Assembly: GCF_001425025.1 (NCBI RefSeq)
Contig: NZ_LMDE01000001.1
Location: forward strand, 799,033 to 863,032
Reading direction: 5' to 3'
DNA: 64,000 bases
Source of the DNA: Nocardioides sp. Root122
Lineage (GTDB): Bacteria > Actinomycetota > Actinomycetes > Propionibacteriales > Nocardioidaceae
The notes under the pieces were generated by a model. It saw only the letters and a list, made by a program, of their open reading frames with translations, was not told where the DNA came from and did no database searches. Shown one piece after another: positions 1 through 8,338 of the stretch (positions are counted from its first letter, which is position 1; each line of letters opens with the position of its first letter). A program made the translations under genes and the position numbers.

Positions 1-372
1 GGGCTCGACACGATCGAGGAGCTCGCCGGCCAGCGGGTCGGCGTGCAGAAGGACACCACGGGTGAGACCTACCTGAGCGACTTCGCCCCGGCCTCCACCG
101 AGGTGGTGACGTTCGCGGACGCCGCCGGCCTCCAAGCGGCCCTGGACTCCAACAGTCTCGACGCCGCGATGCTCGACAACACGGTGTCGGGTGAGTTCGT
201 CTCCGAGACCCCGCGGCTCAAGCTCGCCAAGGAGTTCGACACCGGTGAGCAGTACGGCATGGCGGTCAAGAAGGACGGCAACATCCCGCTCCTGCGCGAG
301 ATCAACGGCGTGCTCGCGAAGATGCGCGAGGACGGCACCTACGACGAGATCTACGCCAAGTACTTCGGCTGA
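1..372 (+). CDS. Amino-acid ABC transporter substrate-binding protein, C-terminal part (5' truncated by window edge)
   Basis: The reading frame is open from the first base of the window and ends at TGA 370-372, giving 123 residues of a longer protein. The visible part looks like the second lobe of a family 3 (polar amino acid/glutamine type) periplasmic-type binding protein: a GQRVGVQKDTTGE segment, then a region choosing between ligand-dependent sites (AALDSNSLDAAMLDNT), and the typical end EINGVLAKMREDGTYDEIYAKYFG. Such proteins capture an amino acid outside the membrane and deliver it to an ABC permease. The signal peptide, lipobox and permease genes would lie upstream of the window, so the ligand cannot be named. 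A strong hairpin follows directly. Confidence 0.85.
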   Translation, partial: GLDTIEELAGQRVGVQKDTTGETYLSDFAPASTEVVTFADAAGLQAALDSNSLDAAMLDNTVSGEFVSETPRLKLAKEFDTGEQYGMAVKKDGNIPLLREINGVLAKMREDGTYDEIYAKYFG

Positions 373-385
373 TCCACTCGCTCAC

Positions 386-414
386 GCGGCCCGGCAGGAA
401 TCCTGCCGGGCCGC
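386..414 (+). terminator. Strong hairpin after the binding-protein gene
   Basis: Perfect 13-bp inverted repeat GCGGCCCGGCAGG / CCTGCCGGGCCGC with a 3-base AAT loop, 13 bases after the TGA stop. It lacks a long T run (only a short cATTTc follows), as is common for actinobacterial terminators. It also faces the 3' end of the convergent antiporter gene, so it may stop transcription from both sides. Confidence 0.75.
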
Positions 415-438
415 AGCGCATTTCTGCGGGTCCGTCCG

Positions 439-1596
439 CTACGGCGCGATGGTCAGGAACAGGAACGCGGCGAGGAGCACGAGGTGCACGCCGCCCTGGA
501 GCGGCTTCGCGCGCCCCGGTACGACGGTGAGGATGGCGACCGCGGCCGTGAGGACGAGCAGCACGGTCTGGAGCTGGTTGAGGCCGAGCTCGAGGGGCCC
601 GTCGAGCCAGATGGAGGCGATGGCGATGGCGGGGATGGTCAGGCCGATGGAGGCCATCGCCGAGCCCAGGGCGAGGTTCAGGCTCACCTGCACCCGGTTG
701 CGGGTGGCGGCGCGCACGGCGGCGATGGTCTCCGGCGCCAGGACGAGCAGCGCGATCACGACACCGACGACGGCGTTGGGGAACCCGAGCGCCGCGACAC
801 CGGACTCGATGGCCGGCGACTCGATCTTGGCGAGCCCCACCACGGCCACCAGCGACAGCACGAGCAGGGCCAGGCTGGTCAGGGCCGCCCGGTTGGTCGG
901 CGGGTCGGCGTGCCCGTCCTCGTCGAGGTCGACCGGCTCGTGCTCGAACCCACCTGACCCGCCCGAGCCGACCTGCGCCGGGTTGTCGGCCACGAGCGGG
1001 GAGTGCTGGGCGGACGTCACCGGCAGGAAGAAGTCGCGGTGCCGGATCGTCTGGGTGAAGACGAACATGCCGTAGAGCGTGAGCGAGGCGATCGCGGCGA
1101 AGGCCAGCTGCGCGCCGGTGAACTCGGGGCCGGGCTGGGAGGTGGTGACCGAGGGCAGGACCAGGCACACGACGGCCAGGGCGATCACGGTCGCGAGGGC
1201 GGCGCCGGTGCCCTCGGGGTTGAAGACGGCGAGGTGGTGCTTGAGCGCGCCGACCAGCAGCGAGATGCCGACGATGCCGTTGACGGTGATCATGACGGCG
1301 GCGAAGACGGTGTCGCGCGCCAGGCCGGCGGTGTCCTTGTCGGTGGTCACCATCAGCGTGACGATCAGCCCGACCTCGATGATGGTGACCGCGACGGCGA
1401 GCAGGAGCGAGCCGTAGGGCTCGCCGACCCGGTGGGCGACGACCTCGGCATGGTGCACGGCGGCGAGCACGGCCCCGACCAGCAGGACGGCGAGGAGGCT
1501 GAGCAGGACCGCGCTCTCGGGGTGCGCGAACCATGCGGGCACGAGGGCGACGCCCGCGAGGATCGGAGTGACAGTCGTCCAGGAAGGGCGGCTCAT
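439..1596 (-). CDS. Calcium/proton antiporter, CaCA family (ChaA-like)
   Basis: A 385-residue integral membrane protein with about ten hydrophobic segments and the inverted two-fold repeat of the CaCA superfamily. The first repeat carries AVTIIEVGLIVTLM (about residues 68-82), matching the ChaA motif with its ion-binding glutamate. The second carries LAPETIAAVRAATRN followed by SLNLALGSAMASIGLTIPAIA. A hydrophilic acidic loop (FEHEPVDLDEDGHADPP, about residues 205-222) separates the halves. It probably exports Ca2+ (possibly Na+ or K+) in exchange for protons. The ATG at 1596 sits 6 bases after a TAGGGT -10 box, suggesting a leaderless transcript. It is monocistronic and convergent with the upstream binding-protein gene. 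Confidence 0.88.
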   Translation of the reverse strand: MSRPSWTTVTPILAGVALVPAWFAHPESAVLLSLLAVLLVGAVLAAVHHAEVVAHRVGEPYGSLLLAVAVTIIEVGLIVTLMVTTDKDTAGLARDTVFAAVMITVNGIVGISLLVGALKHHLAVFNPEGTGAALATVIALAVVCLVLPSVTTSQPGPEFTGAQLAFAAIASLTLYGMFVFTQTIRHRDFFLPVTSAQHSPLVADNPAQVGSGGSGGFEHEPVDLDEDGHADPPTNRAALTSLALLVLSLVAVVGLAKIESPAIESGVAALGFPNAVVGVVIALLVLAPETIAAVRAATRNRVQVSLNLALGSAMASIGLTIPAIAIASIWLDGPLELGLNQLQTVLLVLTAAVAILTVVPGRAKPLQGGVHLVLLAAFLFLTIAP

Positions 1597-1631
1597 GCGG
1601 AAACCCTAGGGGGCGAACCTGAGGGCTCCCC

Positions 1632-2642
1632 TCAGGTCTCGGGCGTGCTCAGCTTCTCCAGCCGCGCTCGCAGCTTCGGGACGCGGTGGCTGTTGCCCTC
1701 GAGGGTGACGTACTGCTCGCCGAAGATCGCCAGCAGCGCGTCGTCGAGGCGGCGTACGGCGCCGGCGGGGTAGCGGTAGCCCATCCGGCGGATCACGGCG
1801 TCGGCGTCGACGGAGGTGAGCAGGTCGTCGAGGTCGTCGATCGTGTCGATGCCGAGCTGGGTGAGCAGGTCGGCGATCCAGTCGTAGTGGTCGGTGTGGG
1901 ACCAGCCGGCGTCGCTGTAGTGGCCCGCGAGGAAGGTGGCGAGCTCCTGGCCGACGATGTGGTCGGCGTCCGCCTCGGCCTGGCTGCCGGGGGCCGCGGC
2001 CTGGATCCGCTCACGGATCGTGGCGAACTCGCGGTCGGCCAGCTCGATGAGCCCGGCGGCCAGGGTGAAGCGGCGGTCGAGGTCGGCGGCCGCGTCCTCG
2101 GGGACGTTGCCCTTGTAGCGGATGTCGTGCTCGAACTCGGCCCACGCGTGCTGCAGGACCGTGCGCACCTGGACGCTCGCCCGGTGGGTGACCAGGTCGT
2201 CGTGCTGGCCGTCGTCGTGGACCTGCACGAGGAGGTGCCGGCTGGCGTAGCCGAAGCGCCCCGAGCGGGCGGTCTCCTCGCCGAGGTCGCGGTCGTCGAG
2301 GAGGGTGAGCTCCTCTGCGAGGAGCTCGGCGACCGCGGCGACGTCGCTGTGGACGTAGGTGATCACGCGCACGCCGATCTGGTCGGTGATCTGCGACAGG
2401 GGGTCGGGGTAGAGCGGGCCGTCGCCCTCGGTGCGGTTGGCCTTGGCGGCGAACGAGGCGACGCTCTTGGTGCGCCCGGTCACGCTGAGGTAGTCGATGC
2501 CGGCGTCGTCGAGCAGCGTGCGGATGAGAGTGACGTAGCCGGCGGTGGCCGCGGTGAGCTGCGGCTGGCGCGCGGCGTACTCGCGCACGGCCTCGCGGAC
2601 CGGCTCCTGTGCCGTCTCCTGCACGCTCTCCTGCTGGGTCAT
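1632..2642 (-). CDS. RelA/SpoT-domain (p)ppGpp synthetase-like protein
   Basis: Single SYNTH domain protein, 336 residues from the ATG at 2642. An in-frame extension to 2690 is possible but would add an uncharacteristic N-terminus. Family hallmarks in order: GRTKSVASFAAKA (ATP-binding loop region), DQIGVRVITYV (the D-x-x-G-x-R-I/V metal-site strand), GRFGYASRHLLVQ (GTP-binding loop, where the tyrosine stacks on the base), and VQVRTVLQHAWAEFEHDIRYKG. There is no HD hydrolase, TGS or ACT domain, so this is a stand-alone alarmone synthetase type and not the long bifunctional Rel. The C-terminal ~110 residues are an extra helical region. Expected role: pyrophosphate transfer from ATP to GDP/GTP under stress. 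It faces a divergent lipoprotein gene. Confidence 0.82.
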   Translation of the reverse strand: MTQQESVQETAQEPVREAVREYAARQPQLTAATAGYVTLIRTLLDDAGIDYLSVTGRTKSVASFAAKANRTEGDGPLYPDPLSQITDQIGVRVITYVHSDVAAVAELLAEELTLLDDRDLGEETARSGRFGYASRHLLVQVHDDGQHDDLVTHRASVQVRTVLQHAWAEFEHDIRYKGNVPEDAAADLDRRFTLAAGLIELADREFATIRERIQAAAPGSQAEADADHIVGQELATFLAGHYSDAGWSHTDHYDWIADLLTQLGIDTIDDLDDLLTSVDADAVIRRMGYRYPAGAVRRLDDALLAIFGEQYVTLEGNSHRVPKLRARLEKLSTPET

Positions 2643-2748
2643 GGCGTCAGCCTGCCAGTGAGCGTGGGGCGAGGGCCACCTGCGTCCCACCCGCGTGCCA
2701 CGTGCCTGACCGGGGGAGCCGTCCGGGGTTGGCTATCGTCAGATCATC

Positions 2749-3354
2749 ATGACGAACTCATCGCGCCGCTCGGGCGCCCGCACCCGCACCCGCTCCGTCG
2801 CCACCCTCGTCACCGGGCTGGCGCTGGCCACGGCGCTGACCGCCTGCGGGGACGGCGACGACGGCGACGACACGGCGACCGACCCCGCTGCGTCCTCGAG
2901 CTCCTCGAGCGACGAGCCCACCGGGACGCCCAGCCAGTCGGCCGAGACGCCCACGGAGTCGTCGGACCCCGACGGCGGCGCCGGGGAGTCGATCGCCACG
3001 ACCGGTTCCGCCGGCGTCACCGAGGCGGTCGTGCTGCACGGCACCGAGGCCGGAGGGTCGGTCTCCGAGATGGCCTTCGCCCTCGACACCGACCAGGCCC
3101 GGGCCGACTTCGCGTCGCAGTTCGACGGCGGCTTCGGCGACGTGGTCTCCCAGACGGCGCTCCAGCAGGCCCAGCAGGACCCGAGCTCGACGCCGTACGC
3201 CGCCACGGTGGCCGTCGGTTGCGAGGGTCCGAGCGCGGTGGCGATCGACGCCGGCGAGGCCGGGTTCCAGGTCGTCCCGACGATCCCCAAGACCACCAAG
3301 CAGTGCCTCGCGCCGATGACCTACGTGGTCGTCTTCGCCGCCCCCAACGCCTGA
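2749..3354 (+). CDS. Putative lipoprotein, function unknown
   Basis: 201 residues. The N-terminus is a clear lipoprotein signal: an arginine-rich start, a hydrophobic stretch (VATLVTGLALATA) and the lipobox LTAC at about residues 30-33. A low-complexity acidic/Ser-rich linker (DGDDGDDTATDPAASSSSSSDEPT) runs to about residue 80, then a compact domain of ~120 residues that I do not recognise, with two cysteines (VGCEGP and KQCLAP) that could pair. A TATCGT element lies 9 bases before the ATG. The gene is convergent with the phosphodiester glycosidase gene, with 10 bases between the stops. It is probably membrane-anchored and extracytoplasmic. Confidence 0.75.
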   Translation: MTNSSRRSGARTRTRSVATLVTGLALATALTACGDGDDGDDTATDPAASSSSSSDEPTGTPSQSAETPTESSDPDGGAGESIATTGSAGVTEAVVLHGTEAGGSVSEMAFALDTDQARADFASQFDGGFGDVVSQTALQQAQQDPSSTPYAATVAVGCEGPSAVAIDAGEAGFQVVPTIPKTTKQCLAPMTYVVVFAAPNA

Positions 3355-3364
3355 GGGGTGCCCG

Positions 3365-4819
3365 TCAGGGCGTCGCGGTGGTGGTCGGCGGGGTGGGCGG
3401 CGGGACGGTCGGAGTCGGCGTCGTGGTGGGCGGCAGCGTCGGCGTCGGCGTCGGCGTGGGCGTCGGGGCCGGGGTCGGCAGGATCGGGATCACCGGCGGC
3501 AGCTCCCCGTTGTAGACCACGCCGAAGGCGTTGGCGACCAGGCGCTCGTTGCCGTCGGAGGGCTCGTTGACGAGCCCCATGGCTCCGGCGCCGTTGCGGG
3601 TGTACATGGCCGACGAGCCGCCACCGTCGAAGTTGATGGCGTTCTCCGCGCCGAGCGCGACCATCATGTCGGCGAGCTCGACCATCGTGTAGCCGCGGCT
3701 GTAGGCCGAGCGGCCGTCGACCACGAGGATGAGCAGCTTGCGGCCGTCGGCGTCGATGCCGACCGCCGTACGCGGGTGGGCGATGGTGTTGTTGACGACG
3801 GTGCGCACGCCGTTGACCAGAAGCGCCCGGTCACCGCTGACGGCCACCTTGGGGCTGCCGCCCTCGATGCGCTTGGCGAGGGTGATCTTGCGGCCTTTCT
3901 TGAGCGTCTTGAGCTTGCCGGCGGCGCGACCGGTGCCGATCAGGACGCGGTCCTTCTTGCCGATCTTCTTGCCGTCCGAGAGCTTGGGACGGTTGGAGAT
4001 CACGCGGTTCTTGCGCAGGATCACCTCGCGGGCGCGCTTCTTGCCCGCGGTGACCTGGTAGCCCTGGGTGCGGTGCCAGTCGGAGGTGAAGACGCCGATC
4101 TGGCCGGCCGGGACGACCGGGTGGTTGATGCCGCTGACGGTCCACGCCTTGCGCTGCCGGATCGTGTACTGGAGGCTCAGCGGGCTGATGTGCGGGCCGG
4201 AGTCGTCGAACCAGAGGGTCGAGTTCACGCCGGGGATCCAGCCGTCGCGCGAGCCGCCGAGCACGCCGCGCTCGCGGTTGATGGTCACCCCGAGCGGCGA
4301 GTCGGTCCGGCCGATGTCGAAGAAGTCGCCGTTGACCGCGGTCAGGGCGCCGTTCCACGCGCCGAACTGGCTGACCTTCTTGCGGCTGGTGACGTAGGTG
4401 GGGGAGAGCTCCTCGAAGGAGATGTTGGGGGCGTCGAGGCTGACGGTCACCAGGTTCATCCGGACCTGCCCGACCGGCTGGCGTCCGTCGACCTGGTCCC
4501 ACTCGCGCAGCGTGACGCCGGGCGCGATCTCATAGCTGACGTCGTTCTTGACCTGCGCCTTGCCGCGCAGGTTCACCTCCGGGCCGACCACGATGCCGGG
4601 CTTGCCGTCGGAGGTCTGGTTGCGGCCGCGGTAGCCGCCCCCGGACGCCGGGGCGGCCTTCTCCGAGGCTCCGGGGCCGGACGCGTGCCCGGCGTCGGCG
4701 ACCGACGGGCCGACGCCCAGGCCGGCGACGAGCACGCCCGCGGTGGCCACCGTCAGGAGGCGGCTGCGGGTGGGCTTGGCGGGCGGGAAGCGGAAGGCGT
4801 TGGCAGGCACGCGCTCCAC
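3365..4819 (-). CDS. Secreted phosphodiester glycosidase (NAGPA) domain protein
   Basis: 484 residues from GTG 4819. GTG 4873 (502 aa) and GTG 4810 are alternatives; the chosen start leaves room for a promoter before the divergent methyltransferase gene. A signal peptide (LLTVATAGVLVAGLGVG...VADA) is followed by a NAGPA/DUF2233 domain with the family's core motifs: NGDFFDIGRTDSPLGVTI, PRTAVGIDADGRKLLILVVDGR, GYTMVELADMM, and AINFDGGGSSAMYTRNG near residue 430. The family includes the enzyme that uncovers mannose-6-phosphate and bacterial exopolysaccharide-linked glycosidases, so cleavage of a GlcNAc-phosphodiester in wall or capsule polymers is likely. The C-terminus is a Pro/Thr-repeat tail (PTPTPTPTPT...), typical of a wall-spanning segment. 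Confidence 0.82.
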   Translation of the reverse strand: MERVPANAFRFPPAKPTRSRLLTVATAGVLVAGLGVGPSVADAGHASGPGASEKAAPASGGGYRGRNQTSDGKPGIVVGPEVNLRGKAQVKNDVSYEIAPGVTLREWDQVDGRQPVGQVRMNLVTVSLDAPNISFEELSPTYVTSRKKVSQFGAWNGALTAVNGDFFDIGRTDSPLGVTINRERGVLGGSRDGWIPGVNSTLWFDDSGPHISPLSLQYTIRQRKAWTVSGINHPVVPAGQIGVFTSDWHRTQGYQVTAGKKRAREVILRKNRVISNRPKLSDGKKIGKKDRVLIGTGRAAGKLKTLKKGRKITLAKRIEGGSPKVAVSGDRALLVNGVRTVVNNTIAHPRTAVGIDADGRKLLILVVDGRSAYSRGYTMVELADMMVALGAENAINFDGGGSSAMYTRNGAGAMGLVNEPSDGNERLVANAFGVVYNGELPPVIPILPTPAPTPTPTPTPTLPPTTTPTPTVPPPTPPTTTATP

Positions 4820-4877
4820 AGTAAACGACGTGGTGGGACTGGTGGGAAAGTTGGGATCAGCGGGTCGGGACACCGCC

Positions 4878-4890
4878 TAGGCTTCCGGTC
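4878..4890 (+). promoter_or_regulatory. Leaderless -10 box of the methyltransferase gene
   Basis: TAGGCT at 4878-4883 followed by 7 bases and then GTG 4891. The same arrangement (TAnnnT, 6-7 bases, start codon) recurs at about 18 genes in this window, which supports both the start choice and a leaderless mRNA. Confidence 0.6.
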
Positions 4891-6087
4891 GTGCCCGCCG
4901 CGCCCGACGCCCCCGCCTGGAACACGTTCCATGCGGGCGACAACCTCGAGGTGCTGCCCCGCCTGGCGCCCGGCTCGATCGACGTGATCTACACCGACCC
5001 GCCCTACAACACCGGCAACGACTTCGCGTACGCCGACCGCTTCCGCGACGGCTCGCACACCGACCCCTACCTGCGGCGGCACGCCGCGTGGGCGGCGATG
5101 ATGCGCCCGCGGCTGGAGGCGATGCGGGAGGTGCTCGCGCCGCACGGCGCGGTGTTCGTCTCCATCGACGACAACGAGGCCGCGCACCTGCGGCTGCTCA
5201 TGGACGAGGTCTTCGGCGAGGCGAACTTCCTCGCGCAGGTCGTGGTCAACCTCAACCCGAAGGGACGCCAGCTCGGGCGTGGTTTCGCGACCAGCCACGA
5301 GTACGTCCTGGCGTACGCCCGCGACGTCGCCGTCTGTGCCGTCGACGCGAGCACCGCCGAGTCGGTCGACGAGTGGGACTTCCCGCTCAGCACCGAGGAC
5401 GGGCGACGCTTCCGCTACCTGCCGCTGCGCAACACCAACAAGAAGTTCAACCCGGCGACAGCGCCGACGCTGCACTTCGCGCTCTACGGCGACCCGGTGA
5501 GCGGGCGGGTGGCGACCGCCGAGTTCCCGGGCAGCCAGGCCCTCACGCCGGTGTTCGGCGACGGGCGCCCGGCGGTCTGGCGCTGGTCGCGTCCGCGCGT
5601 CGACGAGCGGCCCGACGACCTCGAGTGCCGGGTGATCCGCGGTCGCAACGGCGAACGGGTCGACATCTTCCAGCGCGACTGGCTGCACCGTGAGGGCGGG
5701 CGCCGCAAGAAGCTGCGCACGATCTGGCTGTCCGAGGAGATCGGGTCCACCGACACCGCCGTCGCCGAGCTCAAGGCCCTCGTCGGCCACGTCTTCGAGT
5801 CGCCCAAGCCCACCGGCCTGGTCCGGCGGATCCTCGCGACCCTGCCCGACGACGTCGTGGTGCTCGATCCCTTCGCCGGCAGCGGCACCACCGGCCACGC
5901 CGTCGCCCTCGCCAACCGCGCCGACGGCGGCACCCGCCGCTGCATCAGCATCAACTCCACCGAGCCCACCCGCGAAGGCTCCAACGCCCGCCTCGCCGGC
6001 CTCGCCACGGTCGCCGACATCACCCGCGCCCGCCTCGCCGCCGTCGCCGAGCAGCTCGGCGGCGGGCTGGAGGTCCTCGGTGGTTGA
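4891..6087 (+). CDS. Orphan site-specific DNA methyltransferase (beta class, adenine/N4 type; type III Mod-like)
   Basis: 398 residues. The catalytic motif IV DPPYNTGNDF is at residues 36-45, before the SAM-binding motif LDPFAGSGTTGHAVALA near residues 325-340. This order defines beta-class amino-methyltransferases, including type III Mod subunits. Between them lies a ~250-residue region likely to hold target recognition, with KFNPATAPTLHF and the WRWSRPRVDERPDD segment. No restriction (Res/HsdR) gene flanks it, so it is solitary here; it could be an epigenetic or protective enzyme. The last codons (CTC GGT GGT TGA) belong to the first unit of the downstream tandem repeat, so the repeat supplies the stop codon. 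The only nuclease nearby is the small GIY-YIG protein 265 bases downstream. Confidence 0.88.
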   Translation: MPAAPDAPAWNTFHAGDNLEVLPRLAPGSIDVIYTDPPYNTGNDFAYADRFRDGSHTDPYLRRHAAWAAMMRPRLEAMREVLAPHGAVFVSIDDNEAAHLRLLMDEVFGEANFLAQVVVNLNPKGRQLGRGFATSHEYVLAYARDVAVCAVDASTAESVDEWDFPLSTEDGRRFRYLPLRNTNKKFNPATAPTLHFALYGDPVSGRVATAEFPGSQALTPVFGDGRPAVWRWSRPRVDERPDDLECRVIRGRNGERVDIFQRDWLHREGGRRKKLRTIWLSEEIGSTDTAVAELKALVGHVFESPKPTGLVRRILATLPDDVVVLDPFAGSGTTGHAVALANRADGGTRRCISINSTEPTREGSNARLAGLATVADITRARLAAVAEQLGGGLEVLGG

Positions 6088-6274
6088 GGTGCGAGCGCTG
6101 TCCCCCTCGGTAGTTGAGGTGCGAGCGCTGTCCCCCTCGGTGGTTGAGGTGCGATCGCTGTCCCCCTCGGTGGTTGAGGTGCGAGCGCAGCGAGCCTCGA
6201 AACCACGGTGGAGGCCCTGAGCTCGGAGGTTTCGAGGCTCGTCGCTGGCGCTCCTCGCACCTCAACCACCGAGG
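6075..6274. repeat. Repeat element A, copy 1: four 30-bp tandem units plus long imperfect hairpin
   Basis: Units begin with CCTCGG at 6075, 6105, 6135 and 6165 (exact 30-bp period; core GGTGGTTGAGGTGCGAGCG). The fourth unit runs into CAGCGAGCCTCGAAACC. After a ~21-base loop, the inverted arm GGTTTCGAGGCTCG...GCACCTCAACCACCGAGG (6228-6274) follows. The first unit overlaps the 3' end of the methyltransferase gene. A 50-bp stretch of the right end is identical to copy 2 at 6788-6837. Confidence 0.9.
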
Positions 6275-6352
6275 CGTGATTCCGGGTCAGGCCTGTCCAC
6301 AGATGCCGATCTGACCCTCCCGTCGGAGTCGACGCTGGTCGACGATCGAGCC

Positions 6353-6658
6353 ATGCCCTTCGTCTACATGCTCCGCTGCTCGGACGGCAGCTACTACGTG
6401 GGCAGCACGCGGAGCCTCGAGCTGCGCATGTTCCAGCACAACTCGGACAAGGACGGTTGCGCGTACACGCGAGCCCGGCGTCCCGTCACCCTCGTCTGGC
6501 AGGAGGAGGTCGAGAACGTCGGGATCGCGTTCTCCCTGGAGAAGCAGATCCAGGGGTGGGGGCGCAGGAAACGGGAGGCGCTCATCCGAGGGGACTTCGA
6601 GCTCCTCCCGGGGCTGTCCTCGCGGCGAGGCGGGAAGCCCCGACCCCTCGGTGGTTGA
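6353..6658 (+). CDS. Small GIY-YIG nuclease-domain protein
   Basis: 101 residues and a single GIY-YIG domain of the short UPF0213/YhbQ-like type. VYMLRCSDGSYYVGST (residues 4-19) supplies the two diagnostic strands (Y5 of 'GIY' and Y15-G17 of 'YIG'). LELRMFQHN holds the catalytic arginine region and a histidine, and FSLEKQIQGWGRRKREALIRGD holds the conserved metal-binding glutamate. Members cut or nick DNA, some at repair intermediates. The gene lies exactly between two near-identical repeat elements. Its last residues (PLGG) and TGA stop are encoded by the first unit of the second element, just as for the methyltransferase upstream. A weak GACGAT box lies 6 bases before the ATG. Confidence 0.88.
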   Translation: MPFVYMLRCSDGSYYVGSTRSLELRMFQHNSDKDGCAYTRARRPVTLVWQEEVENVGIAFSLEKQIQGWGRRKREALIRGDFELLPGLSSRRGGKPRPLGG

Positions 6659-6837
6659 GGTGCGAGCGCGCTCCCTCGGTGGTTGAGGTGCGAGCGCCCT
6701 CCCTCGGTGGTTGAGGAGCGAGCGCCCTCCCTCGGTGGTTGAGGTGCGAGCGCAGCGAGCCTCGAAACCACGGCGAATGTCCAGTGGGCTCGGAGGTTTC
6801 GAGGCTCGTCGCTGGCGCTCCTCGCACCTCAACCACC
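6646..6837. repeat. Repeat element A, copy 2: four 28-bp tandem units plus long imperfect hairpin
   Basis: Units begin with CCTCGG at 6646, 6674, 6702 and 6730 (28-bp period, two bases shorter than copy 1), then the same CAGCGAGCCTCGAAACC arm. The inverted arm spans 6795-6837. It starts inside the 3' end of the GIY-YIG gene and ends 4 bases before the stop codon of the convergent WS/DGAT gene. Confidence 0.9.
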
Positions 6838-6841
6838 GGCT

Positions 6842-8248
6842 CTAGGAGACTCCCGCGGCCTTCTCGAGGGCCTTGAGCTCGTCGTCGAGGTACTGGAGCA
6901 GGACCTGGAGGCGGGGGACGGTGCGGCGGCAGCCGGTCAGGCCGAAGCACATCCTGCCGTCGTAGGACGTGCAGGTGATGTTGAGCGCCATCCCGTTGAT
7001 GGGGATGGAGAGGGGATAGGTCCCGACGAGCTTGGCGCCGTTCCAGTAGTGCGTGGTGCGGGGGCCGGGCACGTTGCTGACGATGAGGTTGTACGGCGGT
7101 CGCACGATGCCCTGCATCCGGAAGAGCGGACCGAGGATCGCCGGCGCCTGGCCCAGCGCGCTCATCGCGAGGATCTGCGCCGGCGTCATCGCCGACAGGC
7201 TGTCCTTGCCGTCCTTCATCGAGCGGTGGATGGCGGCGAGGCGGTCGGCAGGGTCGGGCAGGTGGGTGCCGAGCTGCACCATGACCGCGCCGACCGCGTT
7301 GCCGCCGGAGCCGGAGGCCAGCTGCGACTCCTTGGCGTTGAGGCCGACCGGCACCATCGAGATGAGCGTGGTGTCGGGCAGCGCGCCGAGGTCGGAGAGG
7401 TAGGTGCGCATCGCGCCGCTGACCATCGCGAGCACCACGTCGTTGATCGTGGTGCCGGTGGCCTTGCCGACCGCGCGGAGCCGCTCGACGGACCAGTCCT
7501 GGGCGGCGAAGCGGCGCGAGCCGGTGATGTTCTGGTTGAGCATGGTGCGGGGGGCGTAGAGCGAGAGCGCGGAGGTCTCGTTGCGCACGCTCTTGTTGAG
7601 GGTGCGGATCAGCGCACCCGGCATCCCGGCGGCCTCCGACGCCAGCGCGAGCGCCGTACGCACCGTGGTGGCCGAGACGTCGGCGAGCGAGGCGCCGCCG
7701 TCGCTCGGCTGGGGCTCGCGCGGCTTGCGCGGCCGCATCGCCCACGGCGCGGGCATGTCGCGCTCGTCCGGGTCGGTCGACAGCACGCTGGCGAGCAGGC
7801 GCATCGCCGAGACGCCGTCGACGAGCGCGTGGTGGGTCTTGGTGTACATCGCCACGCGACCGTCGCGCAGGCCCTCGATGATGTGGGCCTCCCACAGCGG
7901 GCGCTCCCACGCCAGCCGCGTGCTGTGCAGCCGCGAGCACAGCTCGAGCAGCTCGCGGACGCGTCCGGGCCTGGGGAGCGCGCTGTGCCGGACGTGGTGC
8001 TCGATGTCGAACTGCTCGTCGGGCTGCCAGACCAGCTGGCCGGCGGTGCGCGCCGAGCGGTGGGGGTGCTTCAGGAAGAGGGGGGCGATCTCCTCGACGT
8101 CGCGCATCTGCTCGTACATCTCGCGGACGTAGTTGCGACCCGCACCTTCGGGCTTCTCGAAGAGCTGCAGGCCACCGACGTGCATCGGCATGTTGCGGTT
8201 CTCGGCGAGCAGGAATCCCGTTGCGGTGGGATCGATCGGGTCGACCAC
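6842..8248 (-). CDS. Wax ester synthase/diacylglycerol acyltransferase (WS/DGAT)
   Basis: 468 residues from GTG 8248, which is preceded by a GGGAGGA ribosome-binding site close to the start. The acyltransferase active-site motif HHALVDGVSA (HHxxxDG) lies near residue 140. The N-terminus MDPIDPTATGFLLAENRNMPMHVGG is typical of the family, and the C-terminal half carries PPYNLIVSNVPGP, a conserved WS/DGAT block. The enzyme esterifies acyl-CoA to fatty alcohol or diacylglycerol for storage lipid, at the membrane or lipid body. These genes are abundant in actinobacteria. It is monocistronic. Its 3' end abuts repeat element A copy 2. Confidence 0.9.
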   Translation of the reverse strand: MVDPIDPTATGFLLAENRNMPMHVGGLQLFEKPEGAGRNYVREMYEQMRDVEEIAPLFLKHPHRSARTAGQLVWQPDEQFDIEHHVRHSALPRPGRVRELLELCSRLHSTRLAWERPLWEAHIIEGLRDGRVAMYTKTHHALVDGVSAMRLLASVLSTDPDERDMPAPWAMRPRKPREPQPSDGGASLADVSATTVRTALALASEAAGMPGALIRTLNKSVRNETSALSLYAPRTMLNQNITGSRRFAAQDWSVERLRAVGKATGTTINDVVLAMVSGAMRTYLSDLGALPDTTLISMVPVGLNAKESQLASGSGGNAVGAVMVQLGTHLPDPADRLAAIHRSMKDGKDSLSAMTPAQILAMSALGQAPAILGPLFRMQGIVRPPYNLIVSNVPGPRTTHYWNGAKLVGTYPLSIPINGMALNITCTSYDGRMCFGLTGCRRTVPRLQVLLQYLDDELKALEKAAGVS

Positions 8249-8338
8249 GCGTCCTCCCTCAGAGGCTCGGTGCAGTGGGGCGATCCAACACCCCGGCGAC
8301 AACCGCCACAACCCCAACGACCTCGGGGTCGCACCGTG

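Noticed and set aside
6075..6200. Tandem 30-bp units as a CRISPR array
   Set aside because: The units are contiguous with no spacers between them, and no cas gene is in the window.
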